Source: Ciona savignyi
Lineage: Eukaryota; Chordata; Ascidiacea; Phlebobranchia; Cionidae
NCBI GenBank assembly: GCA_000149265.1
Contig: CH003241.1
Span: forward strand, 200,464-264,463
Direction of reading: 5' to 3'
DNA length: 64,000 nucleotides
The notes beneath the pieces were generated by a model that saw nothing but the letters and a program-made list of their open reading frames with translations, searched no databases and was not told the DNA's origin. The translations under genes and the position numbers were made by a program. Positions 33,901 through 44,280 of the stretch are shown in pieces; position 1 is the stretch's first letter, and every line of letters starts with the position of its first letter.

Positions 33901-36900
33901 AAAGTGGTTTTCGAGAAATCGACTCCGCTGTATGAATGGTGCGGATGCTGCTAAGACTTTCTGATTAGTTTGGATACTTTAAGCCAATTCCTAAAGATGC
34001 CTTGTGGGCTTAGAGCTATACGATTTCAATATGCTCATGAAAAATAAATGCCAGCCTGGCGAAATAAGCAAAAGATTATAGGCGTTAGTGTGTTTGTGCC
34101 AAGCGTCATAACGATCTGGCCTGGTTTAGGTCGAGACGTTTTCGTTGACTGATTTTCTACAAAAGTTTAATCCGATGAGATTTACGTACAGTAAAATACA
34201 TCACTAGTTGTAGGTTTTAAGCCATGCTGCACTGGAGGAAAATAGGCACGTACTTCAGATTTTCCCGAATTTTCGATTATAGAAGTTAACGAGGGACGAC
34301 ATAAATAATTGAGCCGGAGCACGCCAAATACATCAGCAACGTCAAACTAAAAAATCAAGATGGCGATAAACAAGCGTCATGATGTAGCGATATACACGGG
34401 CGTGAGTTTAATCTAATTAGCTCAGCGATCATAGAAATAATTTAGATCTGCCTCCCAAGGGTTGGGAAGGGATCATCTTAAAACCCAATGAACACGTAAG
34501 GATAATGCGCTACCGTGTTTACGACACCGGAATGAAAAAGTAGTCGGTTAGACGAGAAAAAGGATATTGTCAAAAGATCTTTTCCGAGTGAAACAAACTC
34601 GCTTATATTGGTAAAGGGCCGACGCAAATAACTCGTAATTCAGTTACAGGCGAGAAGTTTAAAATAGAAAGTTATAAAAGATGTAAGGACATAGTAATAG
34701 ATAAAAATCAATAAAAGTTCGTTTAAAAAAATAAAAGTGTAGTATGCGCTGTCAGTGGATACACTGCTGTAACACCGTGGATGTACGTTCGATTACGGGC
34801 GATTGGAGTAAACGGCTTAGTTACCGTGTGTATGTATCAAATATAATTTACATGTATTAGGCCACACTAAACAACGGCTCTCGGATATAAATATTTTATT
34901 AGCCGCTTAACCATTCAGTCCTATTCTGACGTGGCTTAGATCCAATTTCCATTGGAAATCAAATTAAGTTCCTAACCTTCTATGTGCCGGGCTATTTGGT
35001 TTATCACGCTACGGAGGTGCTGGAGTGCTGGTGTTAGGCTGACAATATTGATGGACTAGCGAGAAATGCCGAAAGCGGGAGACTAAAACGTGCATGGCAG
35101 TGCTACGCTTTTTGGCATAAGAGTTTTGCGTGGTTCGTTCCTAAAATCGCAACTTTAACAAGATTTAAAAGTACAAGTTGTGGGAATATAAGTTGCGGTG
35201 AAAAACAAATGGCGCCGACGCCATTCTTAATCGGCTTTGAACTATTTCAGATCAGCTGTGGTAAATCAAGATATCAAAGGTTGTTTTGAAATTTCGCACC
35301 GCAGCGCGCCTTAATTCGTAAGCGGGCAAGAGTGCGTCGATTTATAGAGTTGGGTGGCTTCTGTCCAATTAAAATATACTGAGTGAGGTAATTAAGCAAT
35401 TACGACGCCACTTTAAGTTGTCAGTCTTCGTTTCGGTTTCGCTACAGTAATGGGGAAGACTGGTTAATAGCAAGTTGCGTGGCATTTGGTGCTTGTCGTT
35501 TATACCACACAACCCCCTATTGGGAATTGTGAGGTATAGTTATCCACGTCGTTTATTCCCATGTAGTGAAGTTTTGGATTTTTTGAAAAAGATACTCTAA
35601 GACAGTTAGTTCCCTGCCATGGCAAGGTCGGATTAAACATTGTTTTTAAAATTTACCTCATTCGATAAATCTTCCCCGTAGAGAAGAGAGGGCGAAACGG
35701 CTTTGCGTAACTTGGCGCTTTCCGTTACCGCATTTACGCTTGTCGCGCGTACACTTAGCGGTTTGGCGCAACTAGCTGCATGAAGTAAATGTCGCTCGCC
35801 CTCTCAAACATGGTGACCGTGCGAGAGAGCGTTTGGGAAACGGAGAAGATTGGCATTGCCATCATGTGCGCCGGCGTGGTCATGGTCGTCTTTAATAGAA
35901 TACACAAGTACCTGCCATTTCTCAAATGTTGGACGAAAGGTGATGATGTTTTCATGTATCAGAACTATTTTGGTGCTATTTAAGTACTCTGAGCATGCAT
36001 CGTTTGGTTTTGTTAGTTTAGGAAGGTAATTCGTCACCCGCATCCGGTTTTCTGGTTTAGATCAAAGTACCTTCGAACCGATTCATTGATTTTTCTTTTT
36101 GACTACTCATTAGTTTGAAAATTCAGAATTATCAGTAAAACGAAGTTATTTGAAGATTTTAAGAATGTAGGATCTTGTCAATATTTTTAGAAATGCTTTG
36201 GCGCTAATAGGCAGGCAGTAAAGGCATAGCTAAAATGTACCATTGGAAATTCCGTATAATGCAAGGGATTATTGATTTTCTGTAAAACAAGCGCTGTCGA
36301 TTTTACGACGGCTGTCGCGAGACGGATTTAGGCATAAGATAACAGAAAACGCAATTCTGCCTACACGGACCCAGTAATGGGTCCTGAGGTTTTGGAGCAG
36401 CGCGTCTCGATAATAAAAGTTCTTGGTGAGAAACCGAGATTGCATTCGGTTGTTCAGTGGCGCGGAATTATCGTTTAATTTTCTTAAATAGTTGACTGAT
36501 AATATACCGACTATTTCATGTCATTTTAATATGACTGATAATATACTTTAATATGACTGATAATATACCGACTATTTCATGTCATTTGTAAACATATGTG
36601 TGGTACTCTTTATAAAAACAGCTGATATTTACCACCTATGCACCAAAGTTACAAGCTTTAAAAGTGCCACCTATGCACCAAAGTTACAAGCTTTAAAAGT
36701 GCCAAAAGACAGGTTTTTAAAGCTAAATTTAAACAGAAGTTTTGTGTGGAACCAATCGCTTTTATTTAACTAAATCCAGTGTAATATTCTTCGCGTTGGA
36801 GTCTTATACATTTTTTGTGTTTTCAGATGCCGACGGAGCAGAGGTCGAACGGCAAACGTTACGTTACATGCCGGAAAGCGTGGACCGGCTTTTAGCACTT

Positions 36901-39900
36901 ACGAACTTCGACAGGCGTGAGCTAAAGACGTTGTACAGAAACTTTAAAAACGTAAGACTAAGAACGGGCGTTTTTCATTCGTACGCGGTACATGGACCGT
37001 TTTCTACTCTGTGGTCACTAAAGTGTCATGAAACACGTAATTATCGGGGAAGGTCGCTTCATAATTCATGGGTCCGTTCGAATTCATGTTTTCTTGCTCC
37101 GCTTTTATGTTATATTTACGACGACAAACAAGACGTTAAACACGTTTTATACACTTAGGCTAAATGCTTTTTAGATCACAAAACTTTAACAGGATGAACA
37201 AGAGTGAATTGACATTTTATTCCCCCTAAATCTACATCGCATACCTATATATACATAGCGAGCGACTCATCGTTTTAAAAGAAAATCCAATTCTTTTAAA
37301 TTCGTCAAATGTTAGACCTTAAATTCTACTAAAATTTATTTAAAGGACGATGCTATAGACCTTTATATTGGAATGGCACCTTTGGCCTGTACACTGGCCC
37401 AAATTGATTTTTTAAATAAAACTGTTTTGTTTTTCATTTTCAGGAATGTCCAAATGGGGTCGTAAACGAAGAGACTTTTAAATCTATTTATTGTCAGTTC
37501 TTCCCAAACGGAGGTCAGTTACATAACTTCGTATCACATAGGCCTATATTTGTAGTTTTTCTGTAGGTTAAAAGGTTGTTAAAAAGTAATTGGATGTATA
37601 TTTAAAACTGAACCAAATCTAACCTGAATAATACAATAACTAAAAAAACATGTTACGCGTACGCAAACAAGCCAAGAAGTCCAATACAATAGGCCCTGGA
37701 ACTATTACGGGACTTGGTAATCAAATTACGTCTTGCGTGCGCCCCCTTAAATAGATATTGATTTCGATTTCAAAGAGAACTATGTGGCGCTTCACGCAGT
37801 ACTTCAAAGCGCCTTTTTAGCGGCGTGCACTTCAGCCAAGATGGCGTAGAAATTTAAAACACAATATTGGCGTTTAGCAATCGAAACCAATCCATATTTA
37901 TTAGGCAGAGATTGCAAAAACAGCGTAAATAGAATCGATCGCAACTAAAAAATATAGCTTTCCAAACTAAAATATCTACGATTTGACCTTTTTAGCTCTT
38001 ATGGACATCGTGGTAGGGCAAGATGTCACATTTTAATAGGGACAAGGTCATTACTTACGTGTGATGCCTTTGATATTTGTATTTTGGCAACCCAGCCTCG
38101 TGTGTTCAACCTATCAATTGACACATCTTCTTTACAGATGCAGACATGTACGCTCACTACGTTTTCCGTGCGTTTGACAGCTCAGAAGAAGACCACTTAA
38201 ACTTTGAGGTATATTTCCTCATTATAAAAATAAAATAAGTTTAATGGACGTTGTATTTGACAATAATTGTGACTTTAACGATTTACTGACATTTAAGTAG
38301 CGTCTGTTAAATCAATTATTCCAAATTTAATTTAAACCCCCGCGTCTGTTTATTTTTAGGGCTTTAAATTAAGATTAAAAAAGACGTACCCTTTGTGAAT
38401 TACTATTATTAACACGTCACGCAAGTTCTTTATAGTCATATCTACCCTTTTTTGCTTGTATTTTTAAATTTAGACATTATCTCTTTCTTGCTTGTCCAAT
38501 ACTATTCTTTCATTTTGCCAAGACTCATCGTAAGCTATAACGTTACCTCTTCAGACCGTAGCCAGAAGGGGAAAAATTTCAAACCTATTTCTTGCTGCTG
38601 TCTTGTGTTAAATTCCAACACACCTCACCGGAAAAGCTTAAAATTACGATCCTATCATAACTTATGCTTTTGTCTATATAGTATATGTATACTATACTAC
38701 AAGGTCAGGACCTAACTTGCATAACTTTCTAAAATTATAACCTATATACGCTGGTAAATTTCATTGTATTCATTACTTGATTTTATTTTTCTGAATTTCT
38801 ATACAAAGCGGACACGCGTTTTAATTTTCAAATCTTAAACAAAATTTGGGCAGATTTAAACAAAAAATTAATTGGAGGTCCGGGCTTTATAGAGTCTGCC
38901 GTTTCCTAATAAAAAATATATGTAATTTTTCTAATGACACAACTGTTTCATTAATATTAAAACAATTTTTTTTAGGAATTTGCAATCGGACTGTCTTCCC
39001 TTTTGCGCGGTAGTCTTGTGGACAGACTACAGTGGACGTTTCGACTGTACGATATTAACCATGACGGCTACATAACTCGAGAGGTGGGTATTGTGCTAAA
39101 AAGTTTTAAAGTTGTTTTCTAACGAAACAAATACCTTGTCTTTTTACTTTGTTCATATTTATGAATGATTTTCAGTGCCTGTTTACATATCAAAGTAACT
39201 TGAACGCACAAGAATAGCTAAAACCGCACAGTAATAATAACTTCAGCAGCCCGCCAGGGAGTGTGTGGTATTGTCTAGCATCTGATGCTCGCGTCTTGTA
39301 AGTTCGACTTTTCCCAACCAAATTGCATATCAAAGTAATGCGACCGAACTTGAACGCACTAGAATAGCCTAAACCGCACAGTAATAATACCTCCAGCAGT
39401 CCGTCAGGGATTATTTGCGGCATTGTCTAGTATCTGATGCTCGTTTTAAATTTAGACTTTCGAAACCAAATGGGTCTTAATATATCCACCATTTGGTATG
39501 GTGTAATGACTATTGTCGAGGGTATAAGTAAGAACGGGATGGTACACGGTACTCGTGTATATCCCCGTTAACTGGACAACGGTACACTTTATAAGACGAT
39601 CATGCGTCTAAATATCTTGTTTATGCAGTAGAATTGCTGGAGGTATTACAGTATGGTATATATTATATAGATATAGTTTTTGTTAAACCCACAAACCCAC
39701 TGGGTCCATACCATCTGTATATGCCTTGCTAAGGCCAGCACACACGACTTAGCTAGTCCGGGCCGGTTTTGTACTATACTATTGAGCCCATCTGCTGAAC
39801 AAATTATTTGCTGTTTTAAAATTCTGTACTGCTTTCTCGTTCTCAGGAAATGCTGAGCGTGATAAAGTCGGTTTACCAGTTACTGGGGGCTCACGTTAAA

Positions 39901-42360
39901 CCAGCGGTATCGGATGAAAATTATTTGGAGCACACGGATAGGATATTTACTAAGCTGGATGTGAACGGAGACGGCCTAGTTACAATGGAAGAATTCTGTG
40001 ATACGTGTTCAAAGGTAAAAGAAGTTTTTTTTAATTGCTGCGAACCAATTGGCCTCAAATTTTAGTTATGCTATACGCTATGGACTTAAAATCCAATTAT
40101 CACATGTTCAACTATAAGCCATATAAAACCTGAAGAAGTCCAATCTGGAACAGACTGTGGACCCCGTAGCCATTACTTTAATACACACTTCACATGTCCA
40201 GTTTATTCGCTGCATGAGCGCAAACGCGCGAAGGATAAATAAGACTCGTGCCGGTAAATAATTTAGCAGTCTGGAACACAAGCGTTGATCGACTGTGCAA
40301 CGCTGTTCTAGACCTAATAGGTCGTTACCTTTACAACCTTTTATTGTTGTGTGTGTCCTTTACGTTTCCAATTATACATGTAGGCTATCTTATAACGTTC
40401 CTGTAAATTGAATTTGAACCGTATGATGTAATTTAAATTGGGCGAGCACATTGTATTTCGACAGTTTCCTTAAGCATAAGTGATATAAAACTATCAAGTA
40501 AGATAAAACATGCGTGTTTTGTAATTTTGACTTTGTTGCAAAATAGTCACCGACCACATTTTCGTTAATAGACCAAACTGGGCGATAAGCTATCTATTGC
40601 AACAAATGATTTTTGACACAAATTTTATGCCTACAACCCCATAATTTGTTGGATTTTGCCAATTAAAAAATGGTTGCCATTAAACAACCTCACCAATTTG
40701 CTGATTTATTGACAAACATTCAGTTTCATTTTCTTTAACCAGGACGGACATGCTGTCCCATTTTACACTAAAGCTTAAAAAACTAATTCGCAGCCTTGTA
40801 ATTCGATTATAATTGAACGTCAGTTGCCCTTTTGTGCACCGTACACGTCCAATTGCCGGTAGGCCTATAACGCACGGGCGAATAGCATGTATTTGGTATA
40901 TAGAGTTACAGTTTAACTCTATTATTTATGACAAAACGTGTTATTAGAGTTAGATGTATCATGATTTAAAAGTATGTTATGGTACCTTCCGTCCTCTGGT
41001 GACATGGTCGTACTCATATGACACAGTTTACACAATTTAACTCGCTGAATGATCAAAGTATTAAAATATTTTTGGCTAGATTATCTATTTTGTTCTACGG
41101 GGTGGGAAAACGAAGGGCGTTAAATTTGTGCAATCTACATGGACGATTGCAGTGTGTTTAAAGTTTGATATCACTTTAAAGAACAACACATTAAAAACAA
41201 ACACATCTAGTTTATTTAAAAGTAGGATAACCACTACCCAATTAAACAGAAATGTTTCTGAATAAGGTATTATCAAAATAACCTTCAAATTGAAAGATTA
41301 ACGTAAACTTGATAAAAATCGATTGTGTAATCGAAAATATATTTTAAAATTAACAGATTAAACTGATGTTTCTAAAACATTAACACCATTTCCATATAGA
41401 AGAGTGGTGATAATTTTTTTGTTTAAGTGCTATGCTTAGTGTACCATAAAATGACTGTGCTGAGAAAATACAAAGTTAATCTCCTACGTGTGTAATGTTC
41501 GTCCAACTTTAAAACTTACACTTCGCCGATTAACTTCAAATCAAAGTTAATCGTATTTATTTTAACGGTCGTTCGATAATGGCGCAATCCAAAAACTTGT
41601 TTGACTCGTGATTTACAGTGGCTGTGTATGTACATTTCTGGGAGATTACAATATCAATATTTAAAATCCGACCGTGGGACTAATCGGTCATATGGTGAGT
41701 GGATGCATACGGTACCGAAACTGGATTGATTTCAGGTTCGATACCAACCTTGACCAGCAGACCGCACGAGAGATTCCCTAAAGACGTCCTACATCCTACA
41801 ATATATTTTTTTGCAGTTTACTTTCACAGAATACGACATAGTTTGATTGCAAATGGCAATTTACATGTAGGCACCTTTATGTCGAATACATGTGATTTGT
41901 TATTTGTAATTAAACGTTCCAGTCAATCTTAATACTGATCTTCATAATCAACGTAAAAATACTGCCTAAAACAATGGTACAATTAAAACCTTTCAATGGT
42001 CTTATTACGCAACACTTTTTTCTTGGTTAAAATTGGTCTTCTCGTTTTTTAATGGACTATATGTTATTTACCGGGGAAAACTAAAGGAGTGATAGAGGGA
42101 AGGCGGGAAACTGCACACTAAAATAAAGATTAGGGTGTTAGAGTTATTTTTAAAGTTGGGGTTGGTGTTAGGATTAGTTCTGGGGTTTAAATTAGTGTTT
42201 AGGGCAGGGTTAGAATTAATTTCCATAGTTTTAGTAAGCAGTTTTCCTTCTAGTGTTGCCTCACTTTATCAGAGTTTACCAGTAATGAACTTAACTTGCA
42301 TTTCTCCCCTAGGACGAATCCATCGTGCATTCTATGAGCATATTTGATCATGCTTTGTAG
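12749..42360 (+). CDS. KCNIP: KChIP (Kv4-channel-interacting EF-hand protein), multi-promoter gene
   Basis: KChIPs are neuronal calcium sensor-type subunits that bind the Kv4 cytoplasmic N-terminus and tune surface expression and inactivation. The shared body is six exons: 36827-36951, 37444-37513, 38138-38208, 38976-39083, 39847-40014 and 42313-42360 (TAG). All phases agree. The body starts at a phase-1 junction and runs about 196 residues. Family landmarks in order are: [12 protein letters not shown]; a degenerate EF1 ([10 protein letters not shown]); EF2 loop [12 protein letters not shown], with Asp where Gly is usual at position 6; canonical EF3 [12 protein letters not shown] and EF4 [12 protein letters not shown]; and a C-terminus [15 protein letters not shown], matching the vertebrate D-E-N-I-M-R-S-M-Q-L-F-D-N-V-I. 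At least five alternative first exons precede it and are listed separately; isoforms would be about 229-351 aa. The paralogue (KChIP1-4) cannot be assigned, and the gene may be the pre-duplication single copy. Confidence 0.92.
13508..13714. repeat. 69-bp tandem repeat, three copies
   Basis: Three adjacent units start AACCTGGTCCATTTTTTCTT and end GTGTTATCACCCTAT, differing at only two or so positions. Such high identity indicates recent duplication. Confidence 0.9.
13921..14031 (-). repeat. SINE-B
   Basis: The plus strand begins TTTTTTTACCGAGCCAAGTT and ends CTAACCATTCGGCTAGACGA. The reverse complement begins with an A-box-like TAGCCGAATGGTTAGC and ends with a B-box-like CGAAACTTGGCTCGG plus an A-run. 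It is the clearest copy of this family in the window. Confidence 0.75.
17677..18142 (+). CDS. KCNIP: KChIP alternative first exon B (long hydrophilic N-terminus)
   Basis: A 155-codon frame starts at ATG 17677 and ends at G|GTAAGC, phase 1, as required by the common acceptor; the isoform would be 351 aa. It is Ser-, Glu- and Lys-rich with no membrane segment. The last 30 residues are basic with aromatic and aliphatic residues ([14 protein letters not shown]), which may form an amphipathic helix. A second frame overlaps from 17945 but does not end in the right phase. At 155 codons it is longer than usual KChIP N-termini, so the true start could be a downstream ATG. The case rests on length, donor and phase, not on homology. 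Confidence 0.6.
18143..21371. other. KChIP intronic stretch between first exons B and C
   Basis: No supported gene. A 28-30 bp degenerate minisatellite lies at 19726-19965. A 16-codon ATG frame at 20875-20923 ends in G|GTGAGT in phase 1, 450 bp before exon C, and could be a minor first exon; evidence is weak. Confidence 0.5.
19726..19965. repeat. Degenerate minisatellite, about 28-30 bp unit
   Basis: Roughly eight copies of a unit like AATGACCAGTTATCCTTATA plus a short TCnTTGG spacer lie in tandem. Because the unit is near a multiple of three, it gives a spurious repetitive 69-codon frame, which is not a gene. Confidence 0.8.
21372..21474 (+). CDS. KCNIP: KChIP alternative first exon C: KIS-type membrane N-terminus
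   Basis: ATG 21372 opens 34 codons ending at G|GTAAGG, phase 1; the isoform would be 230 aa, close to the 233 aa of vertebrate KChIP4a. The peptide has L-Q-G-F-E-M-V-V followed by a hydrophobic run ([18 protein letters not shown]). Vertebrate KChIP4a starts with the K-channel inactivation suppressor (KIS) domain, L-E-G-L-E-M-I-A plus a hydrophobic run ending Q-F-G-L-I. Spacing, the L-x-G-x-E-M motif and the hydrophobic pattern align without gaps from that motif on. KIS is known to insert in membrane and to suppress the effect of KChIP on Kv4 inactivation. The same role here is an inference from the match. Confidence 0.88.
21475..25400. other. KChIP intronic stretch, no repeats of note
   Basis: No supported exon or SINE. 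Only small direct duplications are visible, such as CTTGCCAGGCTAAAGCT twice (about 21814 and 21836) and TTGCATAAACCTAAGTACA twice (about 24925 and 24949). Open frames at 22195, 22408 and 25006 lack suitable splice donors. Confidence 0.45.
25406..26050. repeat. 25-bp minisatellite, about 26 copies
   Basis: Tandem units of TATTCTACCAGTATGGTGTG plus CTCCG run from about 25406 to 26050, with a main variant of TATAG in place of TATGG. Units decay at both ends. As 25 is not a multiple of three, the array reads open through three frames and yields periodic peptides; these are not genes. Confidence 0.95.
26935..27398 (-). repeat. LTR of the Gypsy-like element (3' LTR in element orientation)
   Basis: This copy agrees with the LTR at 28775-29238 base for base by eye except in the first ~35 bp, where the differences cluster. 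The 101-codon open frame inside both copies is LTR sequence, not a gene. Confidence 0.9.
28775..29238 (-). repeat. LTR of the Gypsy-like element (5' LTR in element orientation)
   Basis: This is the partner of the LTR at 26935-27398 and has equal length. A short internal tandem of TTGACTCCGAA is present in both. Confidence 0.9.
29708..29807 (+). CDS. KCNIP: KChIP alternative first exon D (short basic N-terminus), candidate
   Basis: ATG 29708 opens 33 codons ending at G|GTAAGA, phase 1, which fits the common acceptor; the isoform would be 229 aa. The peptide begins [17 protein letters not shown], an amphipathic basic-hydrophobic stretch suited to membrane association, followed by a Ser/Glu-rich linker. 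It resembles the start of exon A only in general character. No vertebrate counterpart is recognised. Support is the donor, the phase and the position between other first exons. Confidence 0.5.
30806..30925 (+). repeat. SINE-B
   Basis: It starts TGTACGGTCGTGTGGACAAA, has GGTTAACGCGACCGATACAT and a B-box-like AGCTCGAAACCTTGTAACTT. It lies on the plus strand, opposite to the other copies. Confidence 0.65.
33090..33198 (-). repeat. SINE-B
   Basis: The plus strand shows TTTTTTTTTGCTGGGCTAGG, ATTCGAATTTATTAAGGGC, GACCGTCTTTTATAATG and GGTATCGGTCGCGTTAACAT. It is a diverged copy of the 110-bp family. Confidence 0.65.
35789..35939 (+). CDS. KCNIP: KChIP alternative first exon E (second hydrophobic N-terminus)
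   Basis: The exon ends at G|GTGATG in phase 1, as required by the core acceptor 0.9 kb downstream; the isoform would be about 246 aa. Two in-frame ATGs are possible (35789 and 35810). The peptide has a charged start ([11 protein letters not shown]), a hydrophobic span ([15 protein letters not shown]) long enough to cross a membrane, and a basic end with one Cys (L-P-F-L-K-C-W-T-K). It is KIS-like in design, but the sequence does not clearly align with KChIP4a. It is the first exon nearest the core and may supply the main short transcript. Confidence 0.65.
35940..36826. repeat. Intron before KChIP core, with two small tandem duplications
   Basis: ATATGACTGATAATATAC recurs with neighbours at about 36490-36590, and a 35-bp unit starting CCACCTATGCACCAAAGTTA is present twice at about 36630-36700. 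No other feature is visible, and the open frame from 36579 is chance. Confidence 0.6.
39188..39460. repeat. Tandem duplication, about 145 bp x 2, in KChIP intron
   Basis: Two diverged copies begin CATATCAAAGTAA. They share GCACAAGAATAG/GCACTAGAATAG, AAACCGCACAGTAATAATA and TGTCTAGNATCTGATGCTCG. They lie between the EF3 and EF4 exons. A minus-strand open frame across them is not supported. Confidence 0.75.
40015..42312. other. Last KChIP intron
   Basis: This 2.3-kb intron separates the EF4 exon from the 16-codon last exon. It contains a tRNA-like segment at about 41679-41760, with CAGGTTCGATACCAACC as a good B-box; no matching acceptor stem was seen, so it is likely a SINE head. It also holds a G/T-rich dispersed repeat at 42074-42262. 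No other exon was found. Confidence 0.5.
42074..42262. repeat. MITE-like repeat, same family as 51334-51905
   Basis: It starts ACTAAAGGAGTGATAGAGGG, ending the left arm with GGGAAACTGCACAC, and has the core GGGTTAGAATTAATTTCCAT. It ends with GCAGTTTTCCTTCTAGTG, an imperfect inversion of the left arm. The core is shared with the Harbinger-like MITE at 5679-5881. Confidence 0.55.
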
Positions 42361-42970
42361 CTAGTGGACACTGTTCCCAGTTAAATCTGCCCGAAGAAAC
42401 GCAAGTAGAATACGCCTCAAGCGAGTCTGGGCGGGATGATCGCTAGATGCAAGTCGCCGCGCTGACAAATTAAAATTTTGCAGCCACTGATTTTGCGGCA
42501 TCGTTGTTTTTGCCATCTAGCAGTAAGATCCATCTTTGCCAAATGACAATTTATACTCCTCTAAGTTATCCCCTTTGTATGATAAGCATTGATCACATAG
42601 ACCCACGGGACGATGTATGTTGTGAATTTATACAATGTGCAATACGTTGACAACAGCACCCTGTAAATTCTATTACACTGGTTAACGCTTATACAATAAT
42701 GCAATACCACATTATATTTCACAGCGATTTTCAAATGTTACCTTTTCCCCCAAAATACCACGTTTTTAAGCTCTTCTTTTTACTATCTTTGTCTTGTCCA
42801 GGTTACCGCAAGTTATATTCGTTCGCTGTATATGTGTGATTTACTGCTCTTTTTATTAATGTATATATTTAAATATTTATTTCTTAATTTTTAACTTGTA
42901 TTTGCACTTTATTACGCGCATAGGTTTGCACCAGACCGGTTCTGGTCAATAAAATAAAAATTGAGCTGTC
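42361..42970 (+). promoter_or_regulatory. KCNIP: KChIP 3'UTR with poly(A) signal
   Basis: AATAAA at 42948-42953 lies about 590 bp after the stop, followed by an A/T stretch. This gives a plausible 3'UTR of about 0.6 kb. Confidence 0.5.
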
Positions 42971-43144
42971 TTTTTTGCCGAGTCATGTTTCGAATGTGAA
43001 CTGGTGCGAGATCATCTTTTATACTTGTGTCCAACAGAATGTTAACCGGGTCCATTCTTTAAGAACTCCGATAAGATACTTTTTTCAGTCGATGGGACAT
43101 GGTACAACAAAGTTCTAACCAGTGAGGTTACTTTGTTGGCGGAA

Positions 43145-43385
43145 TCCGGCCGGTTAATCTGGTGGTCTAGTGCGTTGCCTTTCAGCCGAACGGTTGCAGT
43201 TACGAAACTGGTCGCTAGCTGGTCAGTTGTGTCTTTAGGCAAGGCAGTTAACGGACATCACCTTAACCCAGCGGCTTATAAAATGGGTTATACTAAAAAT
43301 AAAAGGAATGTGTGAATCATCCATAACATACTGCAATAGCTCCGATAATTCGACAGTGGTGTGGCATCGATAGTTGTCCATCCTG
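43145..43385 (+). repeat. SINE-A, 3' truncated
   Basis: It has TCCGGCCGGTTAATCTGGTG, GGTCGCTAGCTGGTCAGTTG, CTTTAGGCAAGGCAGTTAAC and CATACTGCAATAGCTCCGAT, then loses the tail. Confidence 0.75.
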
Positions 43386-44165
43386 CAATTGTTCCAAGCT
43401 ATGTTTCCAACAGTTACTGCTGCAACTGTTCTAAGATCCGAGTCCTTAACCCACTAAGTCGCGTAAACCGTCATAAGCGCAACCGTTCTACCTTCTATAC
43501 TTTTGTTAGAATTTATTCGTATTATTACTAACGTGATGCTTTCTGTCTATAACTAAAGAAACGACAACGAAATATAAGATCGTACGGAGAACAATAAAGT
43601 ACACAATACTTGTGTTTTTGCCCATGCGAATCTTTTTTTATTAGAGAAAAAAAAAGAAAAAAAGTATGTATACACCATGCGAATCTTTCAAACACGAGTG
43701 TTAATGATAAGTACGCATATAAAAACGACTTTGAAATTAACAATACAGTTAGTCTACAACCAAAACAAGTGACCATCAAGTTTGCATCATTTTTTCTTTT
43801 TCTGATCTGGCGAAGAATGTTCTGGGGAAATGCCGACGTCATCGTCGCTCGCTGGCTCCGCTGGTGGTGGTTTAATGACGGGAAAATCGAACTTTGTCAT
43901 ATACGAGACCCTGTTATTATATGTGGTGATAAATATGAGAGGACAAGACTACATAAATCCAATTAAAATCAGCACTGTGTGCGCACAAATAGGAATGGGA
44001 TCGATTTCGTCCCTATTTGTGGTAAAATCTGAAGACCTTCATGTTTATCGTAAAACCACCGTCGTAAGGGTAAGGGAAAACAGAATAACGCATATCAGTA
44101 ATCCGTTTTTTAGTGAATTTCCTCCTAACTCTTTCCTATTCTTATTAAGCAAATGTGCTTTAATA

Positions 44166-44275
44166 TTTTTTTCGGTCTTAGGTTCAAACCAATGATGGGC
44201 TCGTTCCCAAGACCGTTTATTTGTTTATAAGTCTGTATATGTATCGGTCACGTCATCCATTCGGCCACTTTAATA
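44166..44275 (-). repeat. SINE-B beside the ENO4 3' end
   Basis: The plus strand shows TTTTTTTCGGTCTTAGGTTC, AAACCAATGATGGGCTCG, GACCGTTTATTTGTTTATAA and CGGTCACGTCATCCATTCGG. TTTATT within it (about 44216) gives an AATAAA on the minus strand, which may serve as the ENO4 poly(A) signal. Confidence 0.6.
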
Positions 44276-44280
44276 AAGTT

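Larger units (their letters stand above)
29808..35788. other. KChIP intronic stretch between first exons D and E
   Basis: No supported exon. It contains SINE-B copies at 30806-30925 and 33090-33198. A tRNA-like segment at about 31775-31870 has a reverse-complement B-box (GAGTTCGAAACCGCC) and may be another SINE. The remainder is AT-rich and apparently unique. Confidence 0.45.
42974..44280. other. Intergenic stretch between convergent KChIP and ENO4
   Basis: It holds a SINE-A (43145-43385) and a SINE-B (44166-44275). Between them, overlapping open frames on both strands (43528-44195) show no family similarity and no splice structure that I could support. Confidence 0.45.

Noticed and set aside
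40743-40779. Possible last KChIP exon (acceptor, then a short frame to a stop)
   Set aside because: The peptide D-G-H-A-V-P-F does not resemble the KChIP C-terminus, whereas 42313-42360 matches it residue by residue.
41679-41760. Possible tRNA gene (good B-box)
   Set aside because: No acceptor-stem pairing or clear anticodon arm was found, and several SINE families here have tRNA-like heads.
43528-44195. Overlapping frames on both strands between KChIP and ENO4
   Set aside because: No domain, splice structure or matching neighbour exons.
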